NCBI GenBank assembly: GCA_016839915.1
Contig: JAEOTH010000022.1
Location: 1-33,081 of the forward strand
Source of the DNA: Promethearchaeota archaeon
GTDB taxonomy: Archaea > Asgardarchaeota > Lokiarchaeia > Sigyniarchaeales > SOKP01
Length of the DNA stretch: 33,081 nt
Direction of reading: 5' to 3'
The notes beneath the pieces are model-generated. The model was not told the DNA's origin and did no database searches. It saw only the letters and a program-made list of their open reading frames with translations. A program made the position numbers and the translations under genes. Positions 17,329-25,928 of this stretch are shown piece after piece (the first letter of the stretch is position 1; every line of letters starts with the position of its first letter).

Positions 17329-17581
17329 CTTTATTTTTTGAGTCTACAGATTTTGCAATATTTAATCCTTTTGAGGGAATGTTATTTAAATCAAAAACAG
17401 ACTCACAATTCGGACAGGTATTAGGTTTTTTAGAATATTTTAGAGCAAAATAAATAAGAAAGCCTAATCCTAGTGTTAAAATGACAGTGAAGCATAATAT
17501 CTCGTGGTAACGATGATCGAAGTTTTTTCGGCGTAGTTCAACCACTTTTTCGCAAGTTGGACAATAAGTTATATGCACCAT
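17315..17581 (-). CDS. Small membrane protein with split zinc ribbon
   Basis: This 88-residue protein has a CPTC pair at residues 8-11, a single hydrophobic membrane segment (ILCFTVILTLGLGFLIYFAL, about 29-48), and a second pair, CPNC, at about 56-59. The cysteine pairs flanking the membrane segment could form one zinc site if both lie on the same side, or act separately. Function is unknown. It is likely transcribed apart from the genes further right on the same strand, which end 46 nt before its ATG. Confidence 0.6.
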   Translation of the reverse strand: MVHITYCPTCEKVVELRRKNFDHRYHEILCFTVILTLGLGFLIYFALKYSKKPNTCPNCESVFDLNNIPSKGLNIAKSVDSKNKVMFL

Positions 17582-17627
17582 TGTTCATCTTCCTTTTAAT
17601 AATTAGATCTAATACTATGAACTATAA

Positions 17628-18371
17628 TTATTTTTTGGTTAATATAAAATTATCATTAACACCGTTCCTTTTTTTTGCTGGTCTCCCAAAATGTATGCAA
17701 TTCTTCTTGAGTCGTTGGTTTAATTTCGTATAACTTCCCATTCCTAAAATAGCTCCTTCTTCTACGATAGTTCCTGGAGCAATTATACTATATGCGCCGA
17801 TTGTACACCCTTCTCGTAATATGACTCTTTTTACTAGCAACTCATCTCCTAAAACCATTGAACTCATTATTATTGATCCTTCTCCGAGAAGTGTGTTTTT
17901 GCCTATTTCTATAAAATCAGAATCAATAAAACTGTCTAATACGCTAGTATTATTGGAGATTTTTATACCAAATGATTTTAAGGCAAGAATTTTTGCCCAT
18001 GGTAGGGGAAAATAGTTAAAGATTTTTATAACAAACCTTTTTAGACATCTTCTCATAATAAAAAATTTATAATTCTTATCTCGAAGATTTCTCTGAAAAA
18101 TACCCTCCTTTGGTTTTTTAAATAAGTTGAAAAGTATTAAAGTTAATTTAGCAAATAGGAGAAGAAAGAGAATAAAAATTACATAATATATAACCAGTGA
18201 AATTGGTAAAAAACAAATAATTATTATTGGATTAATCCATATTGAAAAAAGTTTAAAGAAAAACAGAAAAATAAGACTTGTAGGAAAAAAGGATAACCAA
18301 ATTAAAATGGGATAAAGCCAAAATAAAATATTTTCTTTTACTTCATTATTAGTAATTATCATATAATTCAT
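17628..18371 (-). CDS. Membrane protein with left-handed beta-helix (hexapeptide) domain
   Basis: The first ~85 residues hold two hydrophobic segments (IWLSFFPTSLIFLFFFKLF and IIICFLPISLVIYYVIFILF), followed by the linker LFNLFKKPKEGIF. The rest is a hexapeptide-repeat beta-helix: VLDSFIDSDFIEIGKNTLLG, IIMSSMVLG, REGCTIGAYSIIAPGTIVEEGAILGMGSYT. The same module, including the F-x-PKEGIF linker, appears twice in the preceding gene. Similar domains occur in acyltransferases and at the ends of some non-ribosomal peptide synthetases. No catalytic histidine can be named with confidence. It overlaps the upstream gene by ATGA (18368-18371), so the two are co-translated. Confidence 0.75.
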   Translation of the reverse strand: MNYMIITNNEVKENILFWLYPILIWLSFFPTSLIFLFFFKLFSIWINPIIIICFLPISLVIYYVIFILFLLLFAKLTLILFNLFKKPKEGIFQRNLRDKNYKFFIMRRCLKRFVIKIFNYFPLPWAKILALKSFGIKISNNTSVLDSFIDSDFIEIGKNTLLGEGSIIMSSMVLGDELLVKRVILREGCTIGAYSIIAPGTIVEEGAILGMGSYTKLNQRLKKNCIHFGRPAKKRNGVNDNFILTKK

Positions 18372-19957
18372 CTCTTATTGTGAAGATCATGCATATTTAA
18401 ATTAAAAACTAGAATTAGTTCTTTATCTGTAATTTTTGTCAATGGAGTATTATAATAAATCGAATTTGATGGTAGTTTTTCACATTTTCCTGTTATTGAT
18501 AATGGCAATAATGTAACGTTTTGTTCAATTTCAGTACCTGGAGCAATGCAACAATTATCTTGAATGACTACATTATCCTTTACAGAAATCTTTTTTACTG
18601 TTAAATTTTTGTCCCATAACTGATTTGTGATTAAAATTCTCCCTAGGTATACATTATTTCCGACTTCTAAATGCTCTTTGGCTAAAAAAGAATTCTCAAT
18701 AACTGTATTTCTGCCAATTTGGCAATTTCCCACAAAATTGAATGCGAATTTTATTAACCATGGAAAGGGGCTTTTTTGTATTTTCCATTTAATATATCTC
18801 AGTAAAAAAGAGCGTCTGAAGTAATAATTAAAGTCTTTATTTTTTATCTCCCAATCAAAAATTCCTTCTCTAGTAGGATTAATATGTTTGATAATTTTAT
18901 ACAAAAGTCTACCAGTGAAGATTACAAGAATTAAGTTTATTATGTAAACTATGATGAAAATTATAGGTGTAAGAATAAAAATCACGAGAGGAAGAGGATT
19001 TGTAAAAATATACAAAATGTTAGGACTTTGCAGAAAAAATGGAAAAACTAATTCTGCTCCAAAAAATATTATTCCTAGAATAGGAATTGAATTAGAAACA
19101 AAGTATATAATAGCAAATATTAATAGATCAGAGTTTAGATTCCTTACAAATTTTTTATTCTGCTTAGGTTTTTGTTTTAAAGCAATAGTTTTTACTTTTT
19201 CATTACTTTTTTTAAAATTCTTGGTTTGTTCCCGTCTTAATCTCTCAATTGAATCATTTGAATTTATTTCTTGGATATCAAAAGGCTCAATTGGAAAACC
19301 AAAGAAACCAGAGTTAGGGTTTAATGTTTGGTTTAATTTAGTGGCAGACATGGCCGCTATAATATCATTTTTACCTATTTGAGTCCCAGGTGCAATGACA
19401 CAATTAGAACCAATTATTACATTATCTCCAATATTGACCTTTTTAATAATTAGAAAGTTTTTAAAAATCATACTAGCCTTTATCGCGCTTCCTTTACCTA
19501 TTGAAACATTTTTTCCATATTTGATAAACTCTGAATCGTTCCCAAACCATTTTATATTAATTTTATCTACAAAAGGTAGAGGAATAAATTTAGAAATCCA
19601 AATTGGCCATTTTTTAAGTACTGCTCTTAAACTCCAAAAATAATAATCCCGATCTTGTTTAATTCTCTTGAAAACCCCTTCCTTGGGTTTATGGATGAAA
19701 TTGATTAGGATCAACAACAATTTTGTTATTAAAACTGAGAATACTACTAAAATTAAATATCCAAAATAAATTTGAAATGGTATTAAGTAAATTAGTAAAG
19801 AGATATTGTGTTCTATTAGTTTCCAAAATAGATAAAACTCTAGAAGTAATGGTAGTATTGAGGCCCAAATGGTGGTCAAAAAAAAAATAATAAAAACTTT
19901 TGATGCTAATGTGTTAGTGGTAAATGGACCATCTTGAATTGAAACAGGCGTAGACAA
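18368..19957 (-). CDS. Duplicated membrane / hexapeptide beta-helix protein
   Basis: A 529-residue protein made of two copies of the module seen singly in the next gene. Each copy has a pair of hydrophobic segments, a conserved linker (HKPKEGVF near residue 90; NPTREGIF near 360), a short basic stretch, and then hexapeptide repeats (NVSIGKGSAIKASMIF, GDNVIIGSNCVIAPGTQIG; later GNCQIGRNTVIENSFLA, KDNVVIQDNCCIAPGTEIE). A charged linker of about 40 residues joins the copies. The start is TTG at 19955-19957. Together the two overlapping genes give three modules, enough for one trimer-like assembly, since beta-helix acyltransferases act as trimers; that is inference. The substrate is unknown, with cell-surface or lipid modification plausible. 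Confidence 0.75.
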   Translation of the reverse strand: MSTPVSIQDGPFTTNTLASKVFIIFFLTTIWASILPLLLEFYLFWKLIEHNISLLIYLIPFQIYFGYLILVVFSVLITKLLLILINFIHKPKEGVFKRIKQDRDYYFWSLRAVLKKWPIWISKFIPLPFVDKINIKWFGNDSEFIKYGKNVSIGKGSAIKASMIFKNFLIIKKVNIGDNVIIGSNCVIAPGTQIGKNDIIAAMSATKLNQTLNPNSGFFGFPIEPFDIQEINSNDSIERLRREQTKNFKKSNEKVKTIALKQKPKQNKKFVRNLNSDLLIFAIIYFVSNSIPILGIIFFGAELVFPFFLQSPNILYIFTNPLPLVIFILTPIIFIIVYIINLILVIFTGRLLYKIIKHINPTREGIFDWEIKNKDFNYYFRRSFLLRYIKWKIQKSPFPWLIKFAFNFVGNCQIGRNTVIENSFLAKEHLEVGNNVYLGRILITNQLWDKNLTVKKISVKDNVVIQDNCCIAPGTEIEQNVTLLPLSITGKCEKLPSNSIYYNTPLTKITDKELILVFNLNMHDLHNKR

Positions 19958-20095
19958 TAATCCATCAAATTGAAAATCATGTTAAATTGTAAGATATTAT
20001 ATTTTTAAACAATTAAATTTTGTGTTATTATGTAAGTGTAAATTAATAGGTTACAATAGTCTATCAATGAAAGATTAAATTAAATTATAAGAAGG

Positions 20096-20251
20096 TTAAT
20101 TAAAACCTATAAAGTTCTTTTTATCTTCAGGTTTTTTTTTTTTCTTTTCACCAGTTGTTAAAATATCCCATGTACTACTAACACCCATCTCTTTTAATTT
20201 CTCACGCTCTTCATCTATGGATTTCTCATTATCATTTTCATCTTCACTCAT
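20096..20251 (-). CDS. Small acidic/lysine-rich protein (51 aa)
   Basis: A short reading frame translates as MSEDENDNEKSIDEEREKLK, then EMGVSSTWDILTTGE, a run of five lysines, and PEDKKNFIGFN. The acidic start, central hydrophobic TWDIL and lysine run are protein-like, and the ATG is placed sensibly in an otherwise empty 485-nt gap. I do not recognise the family. The surrounding intergenic sequence (19958-20095 and 20252-20442) shows nothing else beyond AT-rich promoter-like DNA. Confidence 0.55.
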   Translation of the reverse strand: MSEDENDNEKSIDEEREKLKEMGVSSTWDILTTGEKKKKKPEDKKNFIGFN

Positions 20252-20442
20252 ACCATACACCTATAAAATCAATTCTTTTAATAAATTAGTATACTTCAGA
20301 TTAATATATTTAACTAAAGTCTTAAGAGAATAATTTAAAAGTCTTAAAAAAAAATGATTTATTCTCAATAAAATTTTAAGTCTTTAATTTTATAATTTAT
20401 TAAAAAATATTCTTTTGAAAAAATAACTATAAGGTAGTAATT

Positions 20443-21432
20443 ATGGCAAATTGTGCTCATTGTGGAGATGAGATAATTGGAGAACCTTTTCATTGTAATG
20501 ATTGTGGATATAATTATTGTATAACACATAGAGAGCCTGTAAACCACGATTGCAATATTGTACGAGAGAGCTTAAGTTTACAACAACCCCCAATAACAAC
20601 CCAAACTTATAGTCAGATGCCACAACCAACACTTACCTCTCAAGAACATGTATATCAACAACCAGTTACTCCTGGAGTAGTACGAGGGACTACGGATGGT
20701 ACTTATACCTGGTATCGTCAAGAAAGTCAGGTACCGGTGGATGCTTTTAATCCCGATTCGGGGATTAAATTCAAAGGCATCTTATTACCTCATAAATCAG
20801 AATTATTTCATTTTATTTTGGGAGTTTCTCTGATTTTTATTATTGGTCTAATGACTTTTTATCCAGGTTTAATTAATACCGGATATGAATGGGCAATTTT
20901 CATGTTAGCAGGTTTTTATGCTACAGCGTTTCTATTTCATGAATTAGGGCATAGACAAGTAGCAGTACATTTTAACCTACAAACAAAATTCCGATTGTTA
21001 ACTTTTGGGATGATACTAACAGTTTTTGGTGTTGTTATTAATATATATATGTTAATCTCGGGAGGAAGTAGTTTTCCTTCATTAGCACTCCCCGGAGCTG
21101 TTGTAGTTTTGGGTTTAAGTAAAATAGATAGAACTACCGGATTATGTAAAGCAGCTGGACCTACAATTAACCTAGTTTATGGTGGAATCCTTTTCATAAT
21201 CTCATTTATAATTCCAATGTATCCACTTAATATGTTAATAGGTTTAGCTGCGAATTTGAATTTCATGCTAGGTACCTTTAATATGATTCCCATTGGAATC
21301 TTAGATGGTCAAAATATTTGGAAATGGAATAAAAAAGTATATATCGCGCTGTGTGGTTCATTATTAGTGCTTTTAATAGTATCTTATATGCTTATCTACG
21401 CGCCAATTGGTACAAACCCATATTTCCCATAA
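20443..21432 (+). CDS. AN1 zinc finger - site-2 protease (M50 family) membrane protein
   Basis: The N-terminus is an AN1-type zinc finger with Cys4, Cys7, Cys18, Cys21, Cys26, His29, His35 and Cys37. A proline/glutamine-rich linker follows (about 45-95). The membrane domain has five or six hydrophobic segments with the metalloprotease motif HELGH at 166-170 and a downstream NMIPIGILDGQNIW carrying the third zinc ligand (Asp). This is the S2P/M50 intramembrane protease layout, which in other organisms cleaves membrane-anchored regulators. The AN1 finger, a module linked to ubiquitin or shuttle functions in eukaryotes, presumably recruits partners on the cytosolic side. The 329-residue length fits the small archaeal S2Ps. 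The next gene has the same finger with a different membrane domain. Confidence 0.9.
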   Translation: MANCAHCGDEIIGEPFHCNDCGYNYCITHREPVNHDCNIVRESLSLQQPPITTQTYSQMPQPTLTSQEHVYQQPVTPGVVRGTTDGTYTWYRQESQVPVDAFNPDSGIKFKGILLPHKSELFHFILGVSLIFIIGLMTFYPGLINTGYEWAIFMLAGFYATAFLFHELGHRQVAVHFNLQTKFRLLTFGMILTVFGVVINIYMLISGGSSFPSLALPGAVVVLGLSKIDRTTGLCKAAGPTINLVYGGILFIISFIIPMYPLNMLIGLAANLNFMLGTFNMIPIGILDGQNIWKWNKKVYIALCGSLLVLLIVSYMLIYAPIGTNPYFP

Positions 21433-21604
21433 TTTTATAATCCTAATCATTTCTTTTTAGTTCTTTAATTTTTATATATTGAAATCTTTATGATTAGAAG
21501 AAAAATAAATTAAAATATAAAAAATTATGAAGGATGAAAATTTTACCTTATTAAACTTTTTATTAAATTAAAAAACAATAGATTCGATGTTAAAGTGATT
21601 TAAA

Positions 21605-22543
21605 GTGGCTTTCTGCGAATTTTGTGGCGAACAAATTAGTTATTTGCCCTTTAATTGTAAATACTGTGGAGGAACTTATTGTAAAAAACACCGATTACCT
21701 GAAAATCATGAATGTTCGCTTGAGCTAAAACATGTGCCTGCAGTTTCTACTACTCTGAAAGAACCCAAAAATGGATACCAAGATATACCGATGAAAAGAA
21801 CAATTTCTAGGGTTTCTTTGGAAAAGGAACCTAAGTCATTGAGAAAATATTTAAAAAGACAGGATAAGGAAAGAGAAAGAACTGTTAGGGGATACCAAAG
21901 ATCGTACGAGAGAAAATCCCAATATCAGGGAACTAAAATATTATTTATGGCAATCATAATATTTTCAATAGTTGCTTTAATTTTTGATTATTACTATATC
22001 CCTGAATATTTCTATTTAAGTCTACATGGATTAGTGTATAAATTCACATACTATACTTTCTTAACTAGTCTTTTTGTGAGTTCTGGTGATATTATAAGTC
22101 TGTTTTTCTTATTTATTATTTTATTCGTTCTGTATTTCATGGCAAGAAATATTGAAATGAGCCTAGGGATAAGATTTTTAATTAAATTATATCTAATTTG
22201 TACATTATTTACAGCAATTTTCTATGTCTTATTGAGAATTTCTTTGATAGCTATATATCCTCTAAACAATATTCTTCCCGTAGGATTAGCATGGGGAGGA
22301 ATACTAGGATTATTATCTTATTCACTCTTTCCAATTATGAATAGGAAAATAACTACACTCATGTATTTTCTGCCAATTAGAATGTCTGGAAGATCTCTCT
22401 TGGTGATAATTGTCCTATTCAGATTAATTCCAGTACTCTTTTTTGTTTGGTATGCGCCTTATTATATAGTATTTTACTTACCTGAATTGGGGGGAGTATT
22501 AGGAGCATATGTAGTATATAAATATCAATTTCTTAGAAAATAA
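21605..22543 (+). CDS. AN1 zinc finger - rhomboid-like membrane protein lacking catalytic residues
   Basis: Residues 4-37 repeat the AN1 cysteine/histidine spacing of the preceding protein (CEFC, CKYC, CKKH, HEC). A basic, charged linker (about 45-110) leads into about six membrane segments. Their order is rhomboid-like, and the segment GLAWGGILGLLSY aligns with the rhomboid G-x-S-G-x-x-x-G-L-L helix, but with no serine at the active position. The last helix, LPELGGVLGAYVVYKY, aligns with the HLGG-x-x-x-G helix with Glu in place of His. I therefore read it as a rhomboid pseudoprotease. The start is GTG at 21605. Whether it partners the neighbouring S2P protein is untested. Confidence 0.7.
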   Translation: MAFCEFCGEQISYLPFNCKYCGGTYCKKHRLPENHECSLELKHVPAVSTTLKEPKNGYQDIPMKRTISRVSLEKEPKSLRKYLKRQDKERERTVRGYQRSYERKSQYQGTKILFMAIIIFSIVALIFDYYYIPEYFYLSLHGLVYKFTYYTFLTSLFVSSGDIISLFFLFIILFVLYFMARNIEMSLGIRFLIKLYLICTLFTAIFYVLLRISLIAIYPLNNILPVGLAWGGILGLLSYSLFPIMNRKITTLMYFLPIRMSGRSLLVIIVLFRLIPVLFFVWYAPYYIVFYLPELGGVLGAYVVYKYQFLRK

Positions 22544-22643
22544 ACTTGGATGGATTTATCTTATACAAACCCATAAAAAATATCAAGGAATACGTCTTTA
22601 TTTTCTTATCCTATTAAATTCAAAATAGTATCGAATTTTTAAA

Positions 22644-23300
22644 ATGTCTGAAAAAAAAACATCTAGAATCATTGAATTAAATGAAGATTTAATTGAAAAC
22701 AATGATAAATTAGCAGAGGAAAATAAACAAATACTACTAGAGAAAAATGTGAGAGCTTTTGATTTTGTTGGAGCAATAGGTGCAGGTAAAACGGCGATCA
22801 TTGAGAGTATTGTAAAAAAAATTTCACGCGAAAATAATATTCTTGTAATCAACGGTGATGTAGCAACAAGAATAGATGCTAATAGAATTGAAAAACATGG
22901 TGTTCGATCAATTCAAATTAATACTGGTCGTGAATGTGCATTAAATTCATATCATATTTCCCAAGTTCTAAAAAACAATGATTTAAATGAAGTTAACCTT
23001 CTATTTATAGAAAATGTAGGAAATCTGATTTGTCCTTCTGATTTTATATTAGGTGTGGAAAAACGGATTGTAATTGTATCAATAACAGAAGGTCCATGGG
23101 TGGTTCGGAAACATCCAATGTTATTCAAATTTTCTGACATCGCTGTTATCAATAAGATTGATTTAGAAGATGTTATAGACGTGGACATTAAAGAAATGGT
23201 AAGTGATGCAAGAGAGATTAATCCAAATCTAAAAATTTTTGTCACAAGTGCTACAACTGGAGAAAATATCTCCAAACTTATAAATTGTATTCTAGATTAG
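22644..23300 (+). CDS. hypB: HypB-like nickel-handling GTPase
   Basis: This SIMIBI-class GTPase resembles HypB, which helps insert nickel into [NiFe] hydrogenases. The P-loop is GAIGAGKT (43-50), followed by VINGDVATRIDANRI and QINTGRECALNSYHI. Cys130 is in NLICPSDF, and NKID lies at 170-173. HypB proteins normally bind metal through a Cys-His pair in the GKECHLDA-type segment plus a second cysteine. Here Cys98 and Cys130 remain but the His is Ala99, with His104 a possible substitute. No hydrogenase genes lie nearby. At 218 residues the length is normal and there is no histidine-rich tail. Confidence 0.85.
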   Translation: MSEKKTSRIIELNEDLIENNDKLAEENKQILLEKNVRAFDFVGAIGAGKTAIIESIVKKISRENNILVINGDVATRIDANRIEKHGVRSIQINTGRECALNSYHISQVLKNNDLNEVNLLFIENVGNLICPSDFILGVEKRIVIVSITEGPWVVRKHPMLFKFSDIAVINKIDLEDVIDVDIKEMVSDAREINPNLKIFVTSATTGENISKLINCILD

Positions 23301-23342
23301 TTAAATTAAGAATAAAAGTAAATATGAAGGTTATTAAGTATT

Positions 23343-23771
23343 ATGTCTATAAGGCAATATAATACAGAGTTAGGTATGTTAATTGATAAGATAGTTAAAG
23401 TTTATCTTAATAAAGATAAATTCTTTGTTGGACAATTAAAGGGAGTTTCTGAGGATTCAAATTTAATTCTTGTGAATGCTAAGAATGAAAAAAACATATC
23501 ATTTCCAAAACTGTTTGTTAGGAATACATTCTATAATTTTGTTAGTTTAGAAGATGAACCTTTTCCTATGAAAGCATTAGCAGATAGAATTGCCTCTATT
23601 TTTTCGAAAGGACATGTTAACTATATAGAAGATCAAAACATTATTTCAATATTAAATGGTAAAATTATTGTAGATGAAGATGAAGTGAGAGGAACTGGTC
23701 CCTCAGCAGATAGGGTAAAAAAGATCTTCGATCAATTCAAAATGGATATAGAAAACCCAACAGAAGAATAA
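23343..23771 (+). CDS. Sm-like archaeal protein with C-terminal domain (SmAP3-like)
   Basis: The first ~75 residues follow the Sm fold: Sm1 in IDKIVKVYLNKDKFFVGQLKGVSEDSNLIL (written here as two overlapping motifs, GQLKGVSEDSNLIL the core) and an Sm2-like strand around PKLFVRNTFYNFVSL. A further ~65 residues form a second alpha/beta domain ending in VRGTGPSADRVKKIFDQF. Archaeal SmAP3 proteins have exactly this Sm plus C-terminal layout and form rings. The RNA-binding Asn-Asp signature of SmAP1 is weak, so RNA binding may differ. It lies 42 nt after hypB and is followed by a ten-T terminator. Confidence 0.75.
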   Translation: MSIRQYNTELGMLIDKIVKVYLNKDKFFVGQLKGVSEDSNLILVNAKNEKNISFPKLFVRNTFYNFVSLEDEPFPMKALADRIASIFSKGHVNYIEDQNIISILNGKIIVDEDEVRGTGPSADRVKKIFDQFKMDIENPTEE

Positions 23772-23783
23772 ATTTTTTTTTTA
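23772..23783 (+). terminator. T-run terminator after the Sm-like gene
   Basis: About ten consecutive T's directly after the stop codon, between two convergent genes, fit archaeal U-tract termination. Confidence 0.5.
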
Positions 23784-23795
23784 ATTTTAATGATT

Positions 23796-24299
23796 TCACT
23801 CTTTTTCAAATACATTGAGCAAATTTTGAAGTTGTAAATCCTGAATGATATTTTTCATAGTCGCTTTCCCCTGTGGAGTGACTTTAATTATTCCAAATTC
23901 ATCAAACACTCTTAAATAATCGTTTTCAATTAAAAACTGGACATCATTTTCCCATAATTCACTAAACATGTCTTTTAAATCCTCAATTTTAATATTTTCA
24001 TCAATTTCTTTGCTTAGGGCAATTATAAGGGCTAAAATTCCGTATTGGGATGGTGTAATATTATCATCTTTGCCATCAGAAGTTAGTATATAATATTGTT
24101 GGTCTAGAAATTTAGTTTTAATAAGCTCAAAACCAACATTTGTTAAATTTAAATATACTTCACTCATAATTTCTTCAAAACTAAAATCCTCACTTAAGTT
24201 TCTAAGATCTTCTTCTCGGATAATTTTTTGAGGATTTGTTAAAATGAGTCTTGTGACATTTTTCACTATTTTATTTATTTTATTATCTTCAATTGTCAA
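23796..24299 (-). CDS. ScpB/KITE-like tandem winged-helix protein
   Basis: This is the last gene of the eight-gene block, 167 residues. The layout matches ScpB: a first winged helix (about 5-75, ending GFELIKTKFLDQQYYILT, compared with GIELIEYADTYMLST in ScpB). A second winged helix opens with ITPSQYGILALIIALSKEI (cf. LSQASLEVLAIVSYKQPIT) and closes with FLIENDYLRVFDEFGIIKVT. ScpB and its relatives (KITE proteins) bind the kleisin of SMC complexes as dimers. The start is TTG 24297-24299. A GGAGAGTGAT Shine-Dalgarno site overlaps the stop of the SMC-like gene, so the two are translated together. Similarity is by pattern, not strong identity; a MarR-like regulator is the alternative. Confidence 0.65.
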   Translation of the reverse strand: MTIEDNKINKIVKNVTRLILTNPQKIIREEDLRNLSEDFSFEEIMSEVYLNLTNVGFELIKTKFLDQQYYILTSDGKDDNITPSQYGILALIIALSKEIDENIKIEDLKDMFSELWENDVQFLIENDYLRVFDEFGIIKVTPQGKATMKNIIQDLQLQNLLNVFEKE

Positions 24300-24311
24300 A
24301 AAATCACTCTC

Positions 24312-25916
24312 CTATAATGTTATGACCTTTAAATTTTTGATTTCTTTTTTAAGTTCAAAATTTGAAATTATAAATATTAGATTAAAGTCTGATAGAATAT
24401 CTTCCATTTCAAAAATTGGTAATATTTTTCTTATTACTCTAAACATAGAACCTGCTTTATTATAACTACTCAAGATTGATGCATTTGAGAAAACAATATT
24501 TTCTATTTTGCTATGGAGTAAAATTGATATATAAAAAACAATAATAAAGAAGATTTTTTCAGGAGTACTTAAATCCTCGAATTTCACTTTTTCCGTATTC
24601 TTTCGAGTAAATTCTATATTAATTAGAAAACGATTATTATCATCGCTTAATATTATCCTGATTTGAGATACTATATTAATTTCGGATAAAAATTTATTTA
24701 TTAAAAATTCGATATTAGCAAGAGAATTCTCTAATTCTTTAAACTGCTCAAAAGAATTGGTAATTTCTTTTTCGTTAAAATCTATTGTAATATCTGAATT
24801 TTTATTCTCCACAATTTTGTTAAACTCTGTTAGTTTATTAATAATAGAAGATAAATCGTCAGGATTTTGATGATCATAGTAAATTTCGGGAATTCTGATC
24901 TTTTTTAATTCAGATTCTATTATTTCAATATTATTTTCAATTTCTTTTACAGATCTTAGGGATTTTAAATCAATTAAATCATCATCCTTAATTTCTGTCC
25001 TTTTATTCTCTTTAATTTCATTTTTAAGGTCTATTTGTAGATCTTTTATTCTTTTTTCATCATTTTTTATTATTTCTAAAATTGATTGATAATCGCTCTC
25101 AAAGTTTTTGAATAGTGGAATTAATTCTTTCAGTTTTATTTGAGTTTGGCTTTTTATTGATGCTATACTGGAGATTTCAGATTGAATTTCTTTTGCTTTC
25201 TTTTGAAGGCTTTTAATTTTTTCAGCATTCGATAGACTGTTATCAAATTGTATGATATTCATTTTTGTACCAATCTTAGATTCTTGCGTATCTCCTTCCA
25301 TTTCTCGAGTGATTCGATTGATTTGACTAAAACAATTTTTTTTCTGATTAGTTAAATGTTGAATGTTTGAATTGTAATCATTCAATGTTTTTTTAATTTG
25401 ATCAATTTGATTTTTCCGTTGAAAATAATCTTCTTCAAAAAGATTTAACTTTTTTTTGTTTAGAGCTAAAGATACATTCAATTTATTGATTAAATCATTA
25501 ATCGCAGTAACATCACTTGATTTTTTATATTGGCTAGAAAATTCTAATTCTTTTAGAAGAGATCCTTTTTCTTTTAACAGTTCGTTATATCTAAGAATAA
25601 GATTTAAATTTTCTACAATATCATTATATTGAGAAGAGATACTTATATTATTCACGACTATCTTGCGATATGTATTCAAGTATTCAATGAGTCTATTAAC
25701 TTTGAGTAAATCATGAAAAACTTTAGTTTCTTCTTTTAATACATTAAAGTATTTATCTATAGTAATATTTTTTAAATCCTGAGTAATTTCTAAAAAAGAT
25801 TTATTTTTATATTTAGTTAATAAATTCTTTTTTATTTTTCCATTAATAAGAGTAAATCTGTCTTTAATTACAACTTCTTTCGGACCAATGGATACCTTAA
25901 AGTTATTTTTTTGAAT
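24312..25916 (-). CDS. SMC/Rad50-shaped coiled-coil protein with degenerate ATPase head, probable AUU start
   Basis: Codons from ATT 25914-25916 to the stop give 534 residues. The N-terminus resembles an SMC head strand leading into a ruined P-loop: FKVSIGPKEVVIKDRFTLI, then NGKIKKNLL where G-x4-GK-S/T should be. Long heptad-rich arms occupy about 100-430. Residues 449 onward read LSTPEKIFFIIVFYISILL, then NIVFSN and IFIIS. These sit where the ABC signature, Walker B and H-loop strands of SMC heads lie, but all catalytic residues are gone. The first usual start, TTG 25679, would remove the N-terminal lobe. The frame is open from the preceding gene's stop, with AAAGGT 7 nt before the ATT. It is neighboured by a ScpB-like gene. 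Confidence 0.65.
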   Translation of the reverse strand: MQKNNFKVSIGPKEVVIKDRFTLINGKIKKNLLTKYKNKSFLEITQDLKNITIDKYFNVLKEETKVFHDLLKVNRLIEYLNTYRKIVVNNISISSQYNDIVENLNLILRYNELLKEKGSLLKELEFSSQYKKSSDVTAINDLINKLNVSLALNKKKLNLFEEDYFQRKNQIDQIKKTLNDYNSNIQHLTNQKKNCFSQINRITREMEGDTQESKIGTKMNIIQFDNSLSNAEKIKSLQKKAKEIQSEISSIASIKSQTQIKLKELIPLFKNFESDYQSILEIIKNDEKRIKDLQIDLKNEIKENKRTEIKDDDLIDLKSLRSVKEIENNIEIIESELKKIRIPEIYYDHQNPDDLSSIINKLTEFNKIVENKNSDITIDFNEKEITNSFEQFKELENSLANIEFLINKFLSEINIVSQIRIILSDDNNRFLINIEFTRKNTEKVKFEDLSTPEKIFFIIVFYISILLHSKIENIVFSNASILSSYNKAGSMFRVIRKILPIFEMEDILSDFNLIFIISNFELKKEIKNLKVITL

Positions 25917-25928
25917 ATTAAATACCTT

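Noticed and set aside
18951-19643. Plus-strand reading frames of 143 and 82 residues inside the hexapeptide gene.
   Set aside because: They are antisense shadows; the minus strand shows clear hexapeptide repeats and membrane segments across the whole stretch.
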